This document shows positions 11,439 through 25,500 of a stretch of DNA of 64,000 nucleotides, piece after piece. The DNA is from Lingula anatina (lineage: Eukaryota > Brachiopoda > Lingulata > Lingulida > Lingulidae). Every line of letters begins with the position of its first letter. Within the stretch, counting starts at the first letter, position 1. Below the pieces are notes generated by a model. It did not search any database and was not told where the DNA came from. It was given only the letters and a program-made list of their open reading frames with translations. The DNA lies in assembly GCF_001039355.2 (NCBI RefSeq), contig NW_019775769.1, forward strand, positions 324,027 to 388,026, read 5' to 3'. Made by a program: the position numbers and the translations under genes.

Positions 11439-14400
11439 TATGGATGTAAAGAGATGGGAAAGCCTGTGGAAATTTTACGTAAGTTTGTTAAAACATTTCA
11501 TTAATAACATTTGCGCTTGGTCGTTATTAACAAAACGTCGACAGACAGAAACACTGATCACAGAATCAGTATACTGTAACTGTCATAATATTTATCAACA
11601 TAGCAGCTTATATGTTGCAGCCCTTTCTACTACGAAAAACACAAGCCCCATTATGGACTTATACACTAATGTCCGGATTTGGTGTAAAAGTTTCGTAAGG
11701 ACTTAACCCTAAAAATGCACCCAATACTTCCGAATGTCTGGACTTTGTCTCGTTTTAGTGCTACCCACTGCGTCCGTCAAAGAACATAGGGCTGGCCATC
11801 ATTATCTTGGGGACATTTCCTCTTAAAGGAACCAATTCAGCTATCAATTCCTTCTTATTTTCTTTATTTGGAAAATATATTTCTTCAAAAATTCTCTCTG
11901 GGCAGCACACAATTGCTGCAGAAGTATCCTAGGATATCTAATGAAAATGTTCCTCTCTGACCCTGGTAGAGGGTGTATTTCTGGATACTAACCAGCTGGT
12001 AGACCTTGATACAGATGTACTCAGGGAGTACTCAGGCTTTGGAGTCATTTTGTTTTCTGTGCAACATTTAGATCCTCCCCTTCTTTTGAATTCCAGTTAC
12101 TCAAGGTTTGAAAATTTAAAGGAAATGAATTAAGTTTTCTATAAAGTCGGGAAGACACTCTTTCTCTCTTTCTTTTCTTTAAGACATTTTGACTTGTGTC
12201 CCTTTAATAAAATGCACAAACAACTTCATATGTATTTAAGGGCTCATTCCCAATGAAACTTCCGTTCTACGAAGATCGATCCAGCTCCGCGGGTTTTGAT
12301 TGCAATCTGCTTGCATTCAGTGAGAGTCCCTAAGGCGTAGTCTGTATGCTTGAACTAGTTGAATAACATGGTGGTGATGGTGATGATTATAATGGGCTGT
12401 GTACCTCAGGTGGTATGTGTAGCCTACACAAACTTTAGTAGTCATAATGTCTGTTACCTGACAAGGCTGTTCATATGTGCACCTGTTGATTCACTTATTG
12501 TTATTTTTTATGTAAAATTTCTGTATTCTTCCGTTTGCATTTTTGAGTTTTCATTGACAAGTTAATCAAAATTGCATTCATTTCGTTATTACCCATACCA
12601 TATACCCTTTACATAAAGTCAAAGTCTGAAAATTGTTAGGAAAATATCTCTCGCTGTCAACTGAGTAAAGAAAACCCGGGGAAGGAAACCATAAAACTTT
12701 TTGGCCTTGTCACAGGTGTCAATTCTTATCATATCGCTATATCTTCCCGCCCCCTTAAATTTCTTGTTCCTCTTGTACTTCGCTTGCTTCCTCCCATGAG
12801 TGGTTTTTGATAAATAAAAAGGAAACGCTCTGAAGACATGCTGGGATAAAGTCCATGTTAGTACGTATTCTCGTAATTATCCGCTCAGTCGCAATATTAC
12901 AGTGCAGGCAGAATAAACGTTAACTTCTAAAACACCGAAATACACTTTTATCCTGGCGCAGGTGAAGTTTTTGACAGTTTCCACTATCCTGTCTTGGTCG
13001 GTGAAGAAAAAATTATAAAAAATAGCAAAAACAGGAATCAAAATCACTCTGAACAATTCAACTGCCCAGTGTACGTGCTTAAGATTTTGTTCTTTATCTC
13101 AAGCGCACATAAACTATCTTGACGCGTTGCTGCTCGAGGCCTTTCTCCCATCTGGTCGCGCCTGTACATCCTTACTAGAAGACGGGCATATGGCTGTCAT
13201 ATGTGGAGTGGTGGATAAACCCTTGTCGTTTACATGTGTGTGAAATGATACGCGTACGTGACAAAGACAATTTTTTTAACTTTCATACTCTTGTATTAAA
13301 ATAACAAGATCAATTCGCGAACGCTGATAAATCTCACTCGAAAGAAATTATATACAAAAACGAGAAAATGTAATTTTAATATATTTTTCCAATTCTCTTT
13401 AGCAAACCAATCTGTCTTGGGCTTCCATTATTCTGTAAAGAGTACCTGTTCAGATTAAACAGGCACGAGCATCACTGGCTTTATGTTTTCGCCGACTGTG
13501 ATCCTCTCCTGCAGACACGAATGTTTAAAACAACGTGGCTTGTTTCTTACAACTAGCCCGCCAGCAGTTGAAAATGTATACCAGCACTATCAGCTGGTGG
13601 ATTTCTAGTATCGGCCCTGAGCACAAGGTTCTACGTGCATAACTGTGTAGTGAGAACTGCTGTATAATAGAGAGCAAAAGGCGAACAGTCTTAATAGCGA
13701 GAAATAAGATAAAGGAAAAGAGCAGAAAAATCAGGCCACGAGCCAACGGGATTGGGGGAGTTTTACAACTCTGTCTGGATTATTTTTGTGCCCCCAGATC
13801 ATGTTCTTGTGCATTAACAGATTAAAGCCACCAAAACAATTCTGAGGGTCTAAGTTTTATCTCTGCATTGATAAAATAAAGCTACTTTTCTTTGCTTTGG
13901 ATAATCCCAGCCAAAATATCGATTCGAGATGAGGAATCGGAGAAGATTCAACGCAGACCGGCGCATTGTGGGGATGATGATCGTCCCAGACTAGCGGACG
14001 GGTTTTCAAGACAAAAAGTGTTTTTTGTTGTTTTTTTTTTTTTTAGGCATCGTAAATAAACCCAACATGGGTCACAGGAATGATAAAAGAAACATCAGTA
14101 TATTTGTAAAATATCTCAATTAAAAACTGAGTAAGGAATATAAGGATATATAGAAAACAGGAATAAATGTACACCCAGGTTTGTTCTTGGTGGCTGTAAT
14201 CAGTTCTGTTTTATAAGAAATTCTTGCAAGCAACTTAATTCACTTCTATTCATAGAGTGCTCTGGGTCTCTGTGACCTTTGTAGTTCGTGATATCTTTTT
14301 ATCAAAAATCAAGCACGTTCAGAGGTGCAACTCCCTTGGCTTGTACTTCAAAAGGGTTCAAATGTTCCTGACAACGGGTATTAAAACATCCCTCAATCAA

Positions 14401-14572
14401 AAACAAAGTTTGGGGTGAAAAAGAGAATCGAAATGGAAATGTGAATGTGATGTAACTAGAATGTTCAGGGCGTCGATTTTTGTGGATTTAACACGAAAAT
14501 GGGTGAAATCTAAATGTTAGCCCGGTATATTCTGATGGCTTCATAATGTGTTTTGTTAAGTGATTATTTCAT

Positions 14573-14612
<40 letters not shown>

Positions 14613-16503
14613 ATATAATGGTTACATTCTTACCTACAAAACAATGATAGTCAGTAAACGGACTCTCTCTTTCCAGGTAAATAGTAACGGTCACCTGTCT
14701 TTTGTGACGGAGCTTCCACGCCACAAGAGTGACCTGATCCTGCCACGGATAGGCTATGAAGTGATAGCAGTGTTCTTGGCAGACATAGACACAACCACTG
14801 ATGAGTCAGGCAATATCTACTATAGGTTAGTCTCTGTTAATATCTAAGAAGATGATATTTTAATTCATTGAGTAGGATGCCAAAAAATACCTAAGTAGCT
14901 AGATAGATAAAGAACTGTACCAAAGCATATTTCTTCAAGCTTAGTTTTGTCCATTGAACTTAGTCATTAGCATTAAAGATATTCTGCAATAGCGCGATCA
15001 TCTCATAAATACTACAAAACTGTGCTAAATATCAATTTCACACTATTTTTATTTACCTATTCATTTACTTTTCAGAAAAGAAGTAGCTAATCAGCAATTA
15101 CTAAACAGGGCATCGCGGTCCATTCAACAACACTTTAAAAATGTCAACAACTTTAGAGCAAAAATGCTTTTCATCGCCACGTGGGACAGAGTTGGTTACT
15201 ATGACAGGCAGCATGATTTGGTAAGATCTTGAGAATTCCTTGTGATCGTCAAACGCAATCCACGTCTCAATCACTGGGGTCTCACCTAACACACTCCCTT
15301 TAATAATCGCAGGAAAACATTTTTTCTGTCGATGTTTTCCGGGTGACCGTAACCCGTTTTGCGAAAGACACAGACATAATGCTAAACATGAATGTTCAAG
15401 AAACTGTCAGAACAAAACATATTACCTTCGTCTTAGTACACAATGCACAGATTGATTTTAGGCCTATAATAGCAGAATCAGTCCATCAAATCAGGTGACA
15501 CCTAACGCATCTGTCACAACTAACACATCGTGTTTGTTTCTTTCAGGTGAACACATTTCAGGTTGTGCTAGCCACAGATGGGAGAGATACTTTTGCTCTC
15601 TTCCATTATGTTGACATCAACTGGATCCAGAGTTGGGGCAAGAACGCTCCCCTGGCCCCAGATGTGCCTGCCCAGGCCGGGTTTGACGCTGGAGACAAGA
15701 GAAGAGGACTGACACTGCCTGGCTCTGCCACCAAGGGCGCCACCAACTTTGCACTGTGAGTATATATATATATATGTGTGTGTATAACAATTTGATATGA
15801 TCGTAATAATGGAACGGTTTTGTATTATTTATAATTAGTATGTAATTTGCATTAATTTAATTCTAATAGAAAGTACATGGTCTTCAGCAAGTGACTATTA
15901 TATGTATAAAGGAACAAGGAAAATGCTCTTCAAAACATTTTATTTGACACTTTCCTTTTATCTTAATTATGCCAAGGTCATCTTATCAAAGGACTGTTAT
16001 AATTCATTTACAAGATAATTTCCCATCATTAAAGACCCCATGTATGATTTAAAAATTACATTTTTTTTTTAAATGATGCTATATCTTAATAATAATATAA
16101 TTTAATTTTATACCTAATTAAAATCAGGTATGGAATGGTTCATCATATATTAGTTGTGAGGTGCTTTTTATTTAGAAAATATACCCTTTGTAACTTAAAT
16201 CAATATGTTATTTTAAACCAATACCTTTGTCTGAGTTATACTTCTTTTCCCTGAATTGACAAGTATTCCTCTTGTCTCCACAGCTGGTCCAATGTTAACA
16301 GCCCTGGGGTATGGATGTTCCACATAGGGTTTACTAATGGTGATAATGTCAAGGCTGCAGATGCCAACTCTGGACAGGGTAAGTGTGTGCAAGCGTGTGC
16401 TCTTGGGTGTGTGTGTGTGCGTGCATGTGTGCTTGTGTGTGTGTGTGTGCACGCGTGTGTGCTTGTGTGTGTGTGTGTGTGCATGCATGTGTGTCCCCTG
16501 TAC

Positions 16504-16560
<57 letters not shown>

Positions 16561-19500
16561 CAGTACTTCTGTACGTGCGTGTGTGTGTATGAATGCGTCT
16601 GTCTGTTTGTCTGTCTGTCCCCAGTACCTGCATGTATGTGTCCGTGATCATGTGTGCTCCTATCATCTGCGTGTGTGTGAGAGAGAATGCATGCATATGC
16701 ATGAGTGTGTGTGGAGGTTGAGATTGTAAATTCACATTTGATGGCATTAATTTACATGCAAATGAATTAAGAGAAGAATATTACCTATCGTGTTTCATGG
16801 AAGCAGTACGTGTGATCATCCAATCTTGAAAATACATAAACTTGATGTGCCATATTTATTGCCAAACTCTAACATTATCATTAGAAAATAAAGATATTTT
16901 TTTACTAAAAAACTCATATGATTAATTAAGATACATCTTCCTCTGCAGATAAGGGAGACAAGGCAGATAACACCTGTGCTAGCCAGGCCAGTACCTGTCA
17001 CAGTGATGCACAGTGTATAGACTACAACCCTGGCTTCTGCTGCAAGTGTGTGGCTCCATTCTTTGGCAATGGGAAAGATTGTCTGGAACCAGGTGGGTTA
17101 ATTATGCCTACGCAATGTACCTAGAATAATTCTTTTATTTATTTATTTTATTTATTTATTTATTTTATTTTTATTTTTATTTTTTTATTTAGGTATTAAA
17201 TGACATCCAAATTAATTTTTCAACAGATCAACTTTATTTTTTAAAATTTATTCATTTTAAGAAAATAGACTCTAAACTTAAACAGAATGTTCATTAATTG
17301 TAATTATTTCATATGTGATGATTATCTTTGCCAGGTGTCCCACAGAGAGTAAATGGCATAGTGACAGGTACAATCAATGGTCAGCAGGTCGGTCCAACTG
17401 ACCTCCACTCGTACATCGTGACCTCGGATGGCAGAGCATACACGGCTGTCAGTCGTATCCCACCAAGTATTGGCTACAGTATGCAGAGCTTGGCTCCAGT
17501 AGGCGGCATACTGGGGTGGCTCTTTGCCAAACCAGAGAGACCAGGATCAAAGAATGGGTACATGGTGGCAGGTAAGCTTGTGATGCAATGTCATGGATGA
17601 TGGAAATGCTAAAATTTGTCATTTGAAATAATCTACACGAGCACTTCAGCACATGTTTAGTAGAAAATTCAGATTATTTCAGGTAATAAAAAGATCTGAC
17701 TAAAATTTAAATGATCTACCCCAAAGCATTCTTGTTCTTAACAGTTTCCAATGTATTATTTGCAATTTTTAATGAACTATTATAAATTTTCATTACGGTT
17801 TGGGCCAAGGGACTGTGCCTACATCCTCAAATTATATATCATTCACTGTATGTAAATATTTGAAAAAAATCACAAACACTAAATCATTGAATGAACCAGA
17901 TCACCCAGTATTCTGTGCCTCTGTTACCCTTATTTTAATTTATGCCATGTTAAATATTTTGTTTTCTCTCAAACTGAAAGATGCACGTAGTTATTGCATA
18001 TGTGTAAATATTTCTTGGACTCGGTGCTGATTGAGAATCATATTTACTTTTTTACTCACCAGGGGGCCGCATGAACAGGACAGTCACAGTCCGTTTCCAG
18101 AGCACAGGCGATGTGTTAACAGTCCGCCAACACTTTGAGGGTCACAATGCTCTGAACTACATGCAGATGCAAACCTACATCAATGGCACCATCCCAGAAA
18201 TACAGGAAGGCCAAAAAGTCACCATTGATGACTATAATGAAGAGTTTAGAAGAATTTCTGCAGGTAGTGCATAGGATACACTGCAAATTGCTATCACACC
18301 TAACGCAATAATGTACTTAACATACTAGTAGTTCTGAATGCAATTATATGTAAAAGTCACACCTAACACATCTGTTTCTGTCAAAGTGAGAAAAAAAGGA
18401 CTGTACCACACCAGACATCTATATGCATATATTTCTGATTAGTGGACATGATTTGTAATTCATTTCAGGCCAGATGCGTTCATACTCGGACCGTGTATAC
18501 AGGCTGGATGGGGTGGCGTACCGCTACAGTGTTGACCAGACTGTAGTGTATGAAGCCTGCGAGTACGAACCTCAGGATACAGACTCCATGAAACTGGGAG
18601 TATCCAGAAACTTTGTTGTCTACGACCCTAAAGAAATGATTGTGAGATATGCCCTGACCAATAGAGTGTCACCCATGGCTTGTGAGTAAACAGAAATACT
18701 AGTACTTGGTTTTTTATTGTCATGTATAATTGAATGAAACAACCTAAATTTTTGAACTTCTTGAACTATAATATATTAAAATAAAAAAAAATTACTTCAG
18801 TCTTTTAACAACAAAAAATAATAGAAAAGATCATAAAATCCTGAACTGTTACACAAACTGTAATGTAGTCTTTTAAATTAAATTATTGACCTTCGTGTAT
18901 TTTACCACCTAAGCCATGTTTCAAAGGATGATCCCAGACTAATTCCCAATAATATATGGACTCCAAATAAAAAAAAAATATGTTATCTAATAGCCAGTGA
19001 CCCCTGTGTCTCAAGTGGTCAGATTTGTGACGAGAATGCTGCATGTACTCCCGTGGGACAGCAGTACCAGTGCAGGTGTAAGAATGGTTACCAAGGCAAC
19101 GGAATTACCTGTGAAGGTAAGCTTTTTTTCTGTTTATTTGAAAATTCATTGAGTTGCACAAAAATTTTTAACTTAAATCAATTTTTAGAAGTCAGATAAT
19201 GTCATTTTGCTCTTTTACAATTAACATGCAATGGTTCGATACATATTGATATGGTACTTTTGATTATATGCCTGTATTCATAATTCATCAGGTTTACTGA
19301 ACATAATTATTTAGCAGCACTGGAGTGTTAAATAATATCTGCTGTGTATTTCACATATAAATGAGTATGTAAAAGAATATCTCACGTGTGTTTCAGATAT
19401 AAATGAGTGTGTATAAGAATATCTCCAGTGTATTTCAGATATAGATGAGTGTGCCACAGGTAGAGACACCTGTCATCCTAATGCTCGCTGTTACAACACT

Positions 19501-22500
19501 GACGGAGGTCATGAATGTCGCTGTGAGGCTGGATATGTGGGCGACGGAAGAAACTGTCAAAGTGAGTGAGAAGATGCACAGCAGGATGCCACTGACAGAG
19601 CTGGGTGCATGATTGCCCCCCTGACTAAAGATATTGTGGAATATTGGATCCACAGTCATAATTATCTCTACGCCCCATATAGCACACACTTGCATGCGCG
19701 CACACCCACACACAATTACACGTGCGTGCACACACACATACGGAACACACACACACACAGATAGATAATTCAGTGTCTTAGCTACCAAATTAAATTTCAT
19801 CTTTTAAATTAACTTCTCAATACCCAGCCAACCACGTACACATTTATTTACTTTTGTTTTGTAAATGCAGCAATTTTTACATGGCTTCAAAAAGGCTTTA
19901 CAGTCAATATTTCAGCATTTATGTTGCTTATGTTACTGGAAACATTATATATATATATAATCAGTGCTGTTTGAGATTTGATTTATGTCTATATTTTGCT
20001 TCAGTTACTTATGCCCCATTGCATTACTAAGGATGCTTGGCAAGAAGTTACCATGGTAACTGCTTACATGCTGAATTATCATAAAAGCAAGCACACTGTT
20101 CAATGTATTGGTCTTTTGGACAACTTAATGAAGGAAAACTGTCTATTATTATTTTATTTATTTATTGTTATGTGAAATGCTATTTTATTTCATGCAAAGA
20201 TGAACAGAACCTTTGTCTTTTCAGCACCAATTTGTTTTTATTTTGATGAATTACAGAATTGATTTTCTTCAAAATATTTCACAATCTGGCATTAACACTG
20301 CTTTTGTTGTGTTGTACCTCACTGGCACTGCAGATCCAAACCAAGACATTATTATAAAAAGGGGTGCTTCATTTGAAGGTCTACAAATAAAAAATGCCTT
20401 TTACTTTTCATGAATACTTTAATGAAAACTGATGTAATCCCAGTGCTACTTATCTTCAGCTTAAAAAAAATAAGAAAATTAAAAAAAGATTGCTCTGTCG
20501 ATCTATCATGGGTCTGCAGTGTTCATACCCCATCCTCTCCATTCCCCAACAATGCATGATGTCGCTATTTTTGGTTCAGGAGATGTGTTGACGTGTGGTG
20601 CTTACCGCTGTGATCCCAATGCACGCTGTGTGTACGACAGTGATCTTGGCGCACCCAAGTGTGAGTGCACCTCTGGTTTCTCTGGCACAGGAGTTCAATG
20701 CACCCGCATTGGTAAGATATGGCACTTCAAAAGTAATATCACATCCAAGCACATCTTTGATCTCACAACTAACACATTCACCACAACCACCAAGCCTAAT
20801 TAATACACCTTACAAAGTACACTTATATCTGATTTTTCTATACCTACCAAATTCATTTAGGTTACAGTCATTTCTGTTGTTGTCGCACTAACACATGATT
20901 TACAATTTAACAATGTCACACCTAACACATATGATCAAGGCACAAATAGCTTGATTACCATCCTTAACACAACCTTTATGTCTGTAGTTATATTTATTAT
21001 ATAACATGCTTAATTGTTGCAAAAGAGTAACTAATGCACTGTTTGTGTAGTTTACAAATGTTTGTCTGATATTGTATTTTGTATCGTTTTATTTGTGTTT
21101 TTGCATCACAGTTTAAGTGTTCTTAGATAACACGTCTCATAAATGATAATTGCTACTTGCTAACATGAGCCTTAGATTTAGGACCACAAATGATTGGAGA
21201 CACAAATTAAGTACATCCACATAAAATTTGTGCCACACAAACACTGAATTTATAGTTTATGGGTCCTATCGCTGTGCTCGTGGCTACTAATTTTATGTTG
21301 GGGTTCTTACGTAATTTGTGGCTGGAGTTTTTAAATTGGGTATTTGTGCTCACAAATCTGAGGCTCAAGTTTGCAAATGCTTAATCCATTTATAAGACCT
21401 GAATAATTTGAGATTTCTTTTCATTGCTGTAGGCATTTTGTTTTATTTTGTTATCAGGAAGTGTGTTAAAAGAACCTAGCTCATCCTAGTTTCCATTTAT
21501 GTTTTTATTTACACATAAATTATCTGCTGAATTTTGTTTTACAGAATTTTTATATTAGATGAAATCATCAATAGGCAGTTGTAGACCTTTTCAGAAGACC
21601 ATTAGAAAAATGTGGGAATTAGCTGTATTTGTAGAACAAATATTTGATGCAGTTTAGCAATGGCAGATCCAGTGGGCACAGCGCTCTAGCTTCCTCCTTG
21701 GCCTTTCTCCCTCACATGAAACACAAGACAATACCAAGCTTAACACAAGACAGTACCAAGCAATTTGTTCACCCCTCTGCCAGGCATATTGTATTAAAAT
21801 TATCCTATTTTATATTTTCCTCCCTTTTCACAGAAAAAATTCAATCCCACCCCCTCCTTCCTGGAAATCCTGGATCTGCCAATGTGTAGTTCAATATGTT
21901 TTCAGTTTTAGATAAGCAGTGATTGCTGTCTTTGCTGTGTTTGTTATATTTTCAATTAATTAGGCTTTTATTGTTTCAGTTCCTTGCTTTGACTTGGCCA
22001 ATTTAATCAGTCAAATTCACTAATGATTCCTTGAATCTGTCATTTATCTGAATTAAGCATTTTATGAGTTTTGGGAACTGTCAATTTTGCTTTATTCAAA
22101 ATCAGAAACAGCAAATCTTTGTTTTTCAATATTAACATGTAATGCAATTGCCATGTTTTCTGAGTCAGATTTGACAGAAAGCTGTGTAGTACAAATAAGA
22201 AATTGACTGGTTATTTGGCCTGGTTAACCATAGAGCTTATAGTTGTCAAGTTTACCCAGAATTATTGCATATAACATGTGTGTGCTTGCTACAGAGTTCA
22301 GCTGTAATGAGGTTAACAACTGTGACGCAAACGCAGAGTGTGTGCTTGACCAAGACACAAATTCTTACCAGTGTGAATGTAACGATGGATTTAGTGGTGA
22401 TGGGTTGTCGTGTTCTGGCACTGAGCAACGTAAGTAGTGGTAAATAGAAATGAGAAAACATTTCAAAGTGCAATATTTAACTAAACCAAAATCATGTTGT

Positions 22501-25500
22501 ATTTTTTTGGTAGTAAGGAAGAGACTATTTATTATAAAATTTTTTTATGATATTTTTGAATTATAAGTTTGTCTCTTGAAAAAAGGGTTTAGTGGTAGCA
22601 GTGCTGAACTTACACTATCAGATTGAACACTATTTAAATTATGTGAAATTTCTTCAATTGATAGAATTTGCATCATGGTAGTTTTATGTTAAAATAGCCA
22701 CTATTTGTGCATGATACTGGTTTTTGTCCAGATATTTGTAAAGATGTGGAAGCATAATCTTTTCAATCTTTGTTTTAAAAATTGTAACAAATGCTTATTT
22801 TGTGCACTCAAACCAAAACAAAACTGCTTTTGTTGGCTTTTGAAATAATTTGCTTTTTTACCAATTTGTCCAAGAGCTTGTGACATGCTAGTTTCTTACA
22901 TTTATTTTATTTGATTTGTCTGATACAACTGAAGTACGCACAGATGGTTTTAGATGTAATTCAGACATGCCATCGAAAGTACATATGTTCAAAATACAAA
23001 AGATGATATGCACCCTAAAGTGCAGAATCTTAGATTCCCAATTAAAATAGACTTATCAAATTTAGGCCTTGGTCCAGAAGGTTTTAACAATAAAACACTT
23101 AAGTTATAACTTAAATTAAAGGGAGTAGGTACATTTTTGCTATACCCTGCTATGTAAATCCTGTGAACTGATCTCCTTGCTCACTGCACTGATCTGTGGG
23201 ATTACGTGGAGATTGCCTGGAGAGAGGAGCTGCAATCAAGTGCCTCCCTCCTAAAATCAAAAAAATAATCTTTAAGCCTGAAAATGCCATATATGTAACT
23301 GAGACTTGTAGAATGTGTATGGGGACCTCTGTTAATTTAATTAAATTAATTAATTAATTTAATTAATTGTTGTTTTTCAGCTGAAATCAACTGTCAGAAC
23401 TGTCACGTCCATGCCCAGTGTATCTTTGACGTGAGTGGATTGTTCCACCGCTGTCAGTGCCACGAGGGGTACACAGGAGACGGAAAAGATTGTACTAGGA
23501 TACAGTATGGTAAGGATTGTAGACATTAGAAGAATGCATGGATGAGAGATAGAATTTTTAAAAATTTATACCAGAATCCATGGGATGTTGTATTTACATC
23601 AGATGAAATTGGCAGGCTTTGATCGCATTCACGAGTTGAACCAGGCTTTACAAATCCTGGGGACTAAATATGGCGGTCGTACATGAAAGAAAAACCGCCT
23701 AATCTTTTAATAGTCTCTCCACCTCTCACACGCCTCCCCACACGTCGTCCCTGCGGGGGGACAGTCATTAAATCTCGGCTCCATTGGGACGACACATGGG
23801 GAGGCGTGTGAGAGGCGGAGAGATTATTAAAAGATTAGGCGGTTTTTCTTGCATGTACGTCCGCCATATTTAGTCCCCAGGATTTGTTGTGAATGCGATC
23901 TTTGTGACTCTTATAATTTTTTCAGAATAATTTTTAGCTCATATTTTTTCACATTTACTTACTGAACATAGCCCAAGACATTAACATAATGTGATGCAGT
24001 TTATACCTAAATGGTTAAGAAATACACCCAACACAAACTGCATGCTTTCTTTTTCAGAGATTGGTTGCAATGTGGTTAACAATTGTGACATTAACGCACA
24101 ATGTGTACCTGTCGAGGGCGTGTATCAGTGTCGCTGTAACCAAGGTTACTATGGTGATGGACAGCGCTGTCTACCAAGCAACGATTGCAGTGTTGTCAAC
24201 AACTGTGATGTGAACGCTCAGTGCCTCTACGAAAATGGCCGCTATCAGTGTCGCTGCAACTCTGGTTACCGTGGTGATGGTCAGACATGTCAACAGGCCA
24301 ATGACTGCAGTGTCCTCAGTAACTGTCACCCCAACGCCAGATGTATTGATGTGGGCGGTGGATCGTACCAGTGTCGCTGTGCTCTGGGTTATGGAGGTAA
24401 AATCAAAGGGGATATTGGGAATTTTTGTGATATTGTTAAAATTATATCTAAAACTTTTTTTGTTTGTTTATTAGTTTATTAATTAATTAACCTTGTTATA
24501 AAATTATAAGTGTGTTCTTGTTAAAATTTAAGTAAAATTGAGTGCTTCGTTGAACTTACATAGGCTTCAATATATAATAAATTTTTATGTTTATCTGTGT
24601 ATGTGCTGTTGATAAAAACTTATTGCTTCATGGAAAAGTTTTATGTTTTATATATTACTATACATTAAAACTTTGTGAATGAGTAAATTGTGATGTCAGT
24701 CATTATTATTTATATCAGTTGGCTCATTTTGACCAAAGTTTACAGTTAAATGTCTCAGTTGTCATTTATATATTAATGGTGTATTTTTTATGTTATTTTT
24801 TGGAGATTAATTAATGTGTATGTATTTTCAGGGGATGGCTATACATGCACCCCAGAGCAGTGTAATGTGATTGATATTTGTGACCGCAATGCACAGTGTG
24901 TGCCAGACGCCATTCTACGCCGTTATGTCTGTCAGTGTAGGGAGGGATACACAGGAAATGGTCGCACTTGCACGCCATCTGGTGAGTGTGTGTGCATGTT
25001 TGCTTGAGCCTGTGTGTGGAGGGGGTTAAAATTTTAAATGTCACATCTATCACAGCAATACAGTTTTAATATATGATCATTTTTTTTTATTTTCATTCAT
25101 ATGTTTGTTAAATTTTTGGATTTAATACCATTTAACTTACATTAAAGTGCTGACCGAGTCTGTATGGAACTACAGTTTATATTTATGATTATAATTATAT
25201 AATTATACCATGTCATGAGTTAACTAGTTTACATGGTTAGCTGAATTTTATTTAGTCTTTATTTTATTTTGATATATTTTCTCATATCTGGCTCATATTT
25301 ATTGTATTTTGTTCAATTTCTAGTTATGCCATGCAATCAAGTCAACAACTGTGACCCTAATGCTGACTGCCTGTATGAGTCTTCCACTGGAGCATATAGA
25401 TGTATATGTAGGCAGGGCTATGAGGGAGATGGGTATGCTTGTAGACCTGGAGGTGAGCACACGCACACACGCACACACACACACACACATTAAGAATGAC

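Larger units (their letters stand above)
6388..14676 (+). other. Nidogen intron 1 (8.3 kb)
   Basis: GTAAGT donor at 6388 and a TTTCCAG acceptor ending at 14676. It contains simple repeats: CT at 8060-8134, poly-T at 9196-9222, AAT at 11396-11438, and CT at 14573-14610 close to the acceptor. I see no coding exon of another gene. A locally GC-richer patch at about 13915-14005 has a short open frame but lacks convincing splice sites. Long first introns often hold enhancers, but no specific element can be claimed. Confidence 0.75.

Noticed and set aside
13915-14005. GC-richer patch in nidogen intron 1 with a short open frame after a CCCAG
   Set aside because: No matching donor or continuation in frame with nidogen exons, and exon 1 joins exon 2 perfectly without it.
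16213-16747. Several overlapping open frames of 69-132 codons on both strands
   Set aside because: They are translations of the (GT)n/(CA)n microsatellite next to nidogen exon 5, as the alternating CV and HT residues show. Only 16284-16378 is coding.
24811-25053. Minus-strand frame of 80 codons opposite nidogen exon 16
   Set aside because: It is the antisense shadow of a confirmed EGF exon plus intron repeats.
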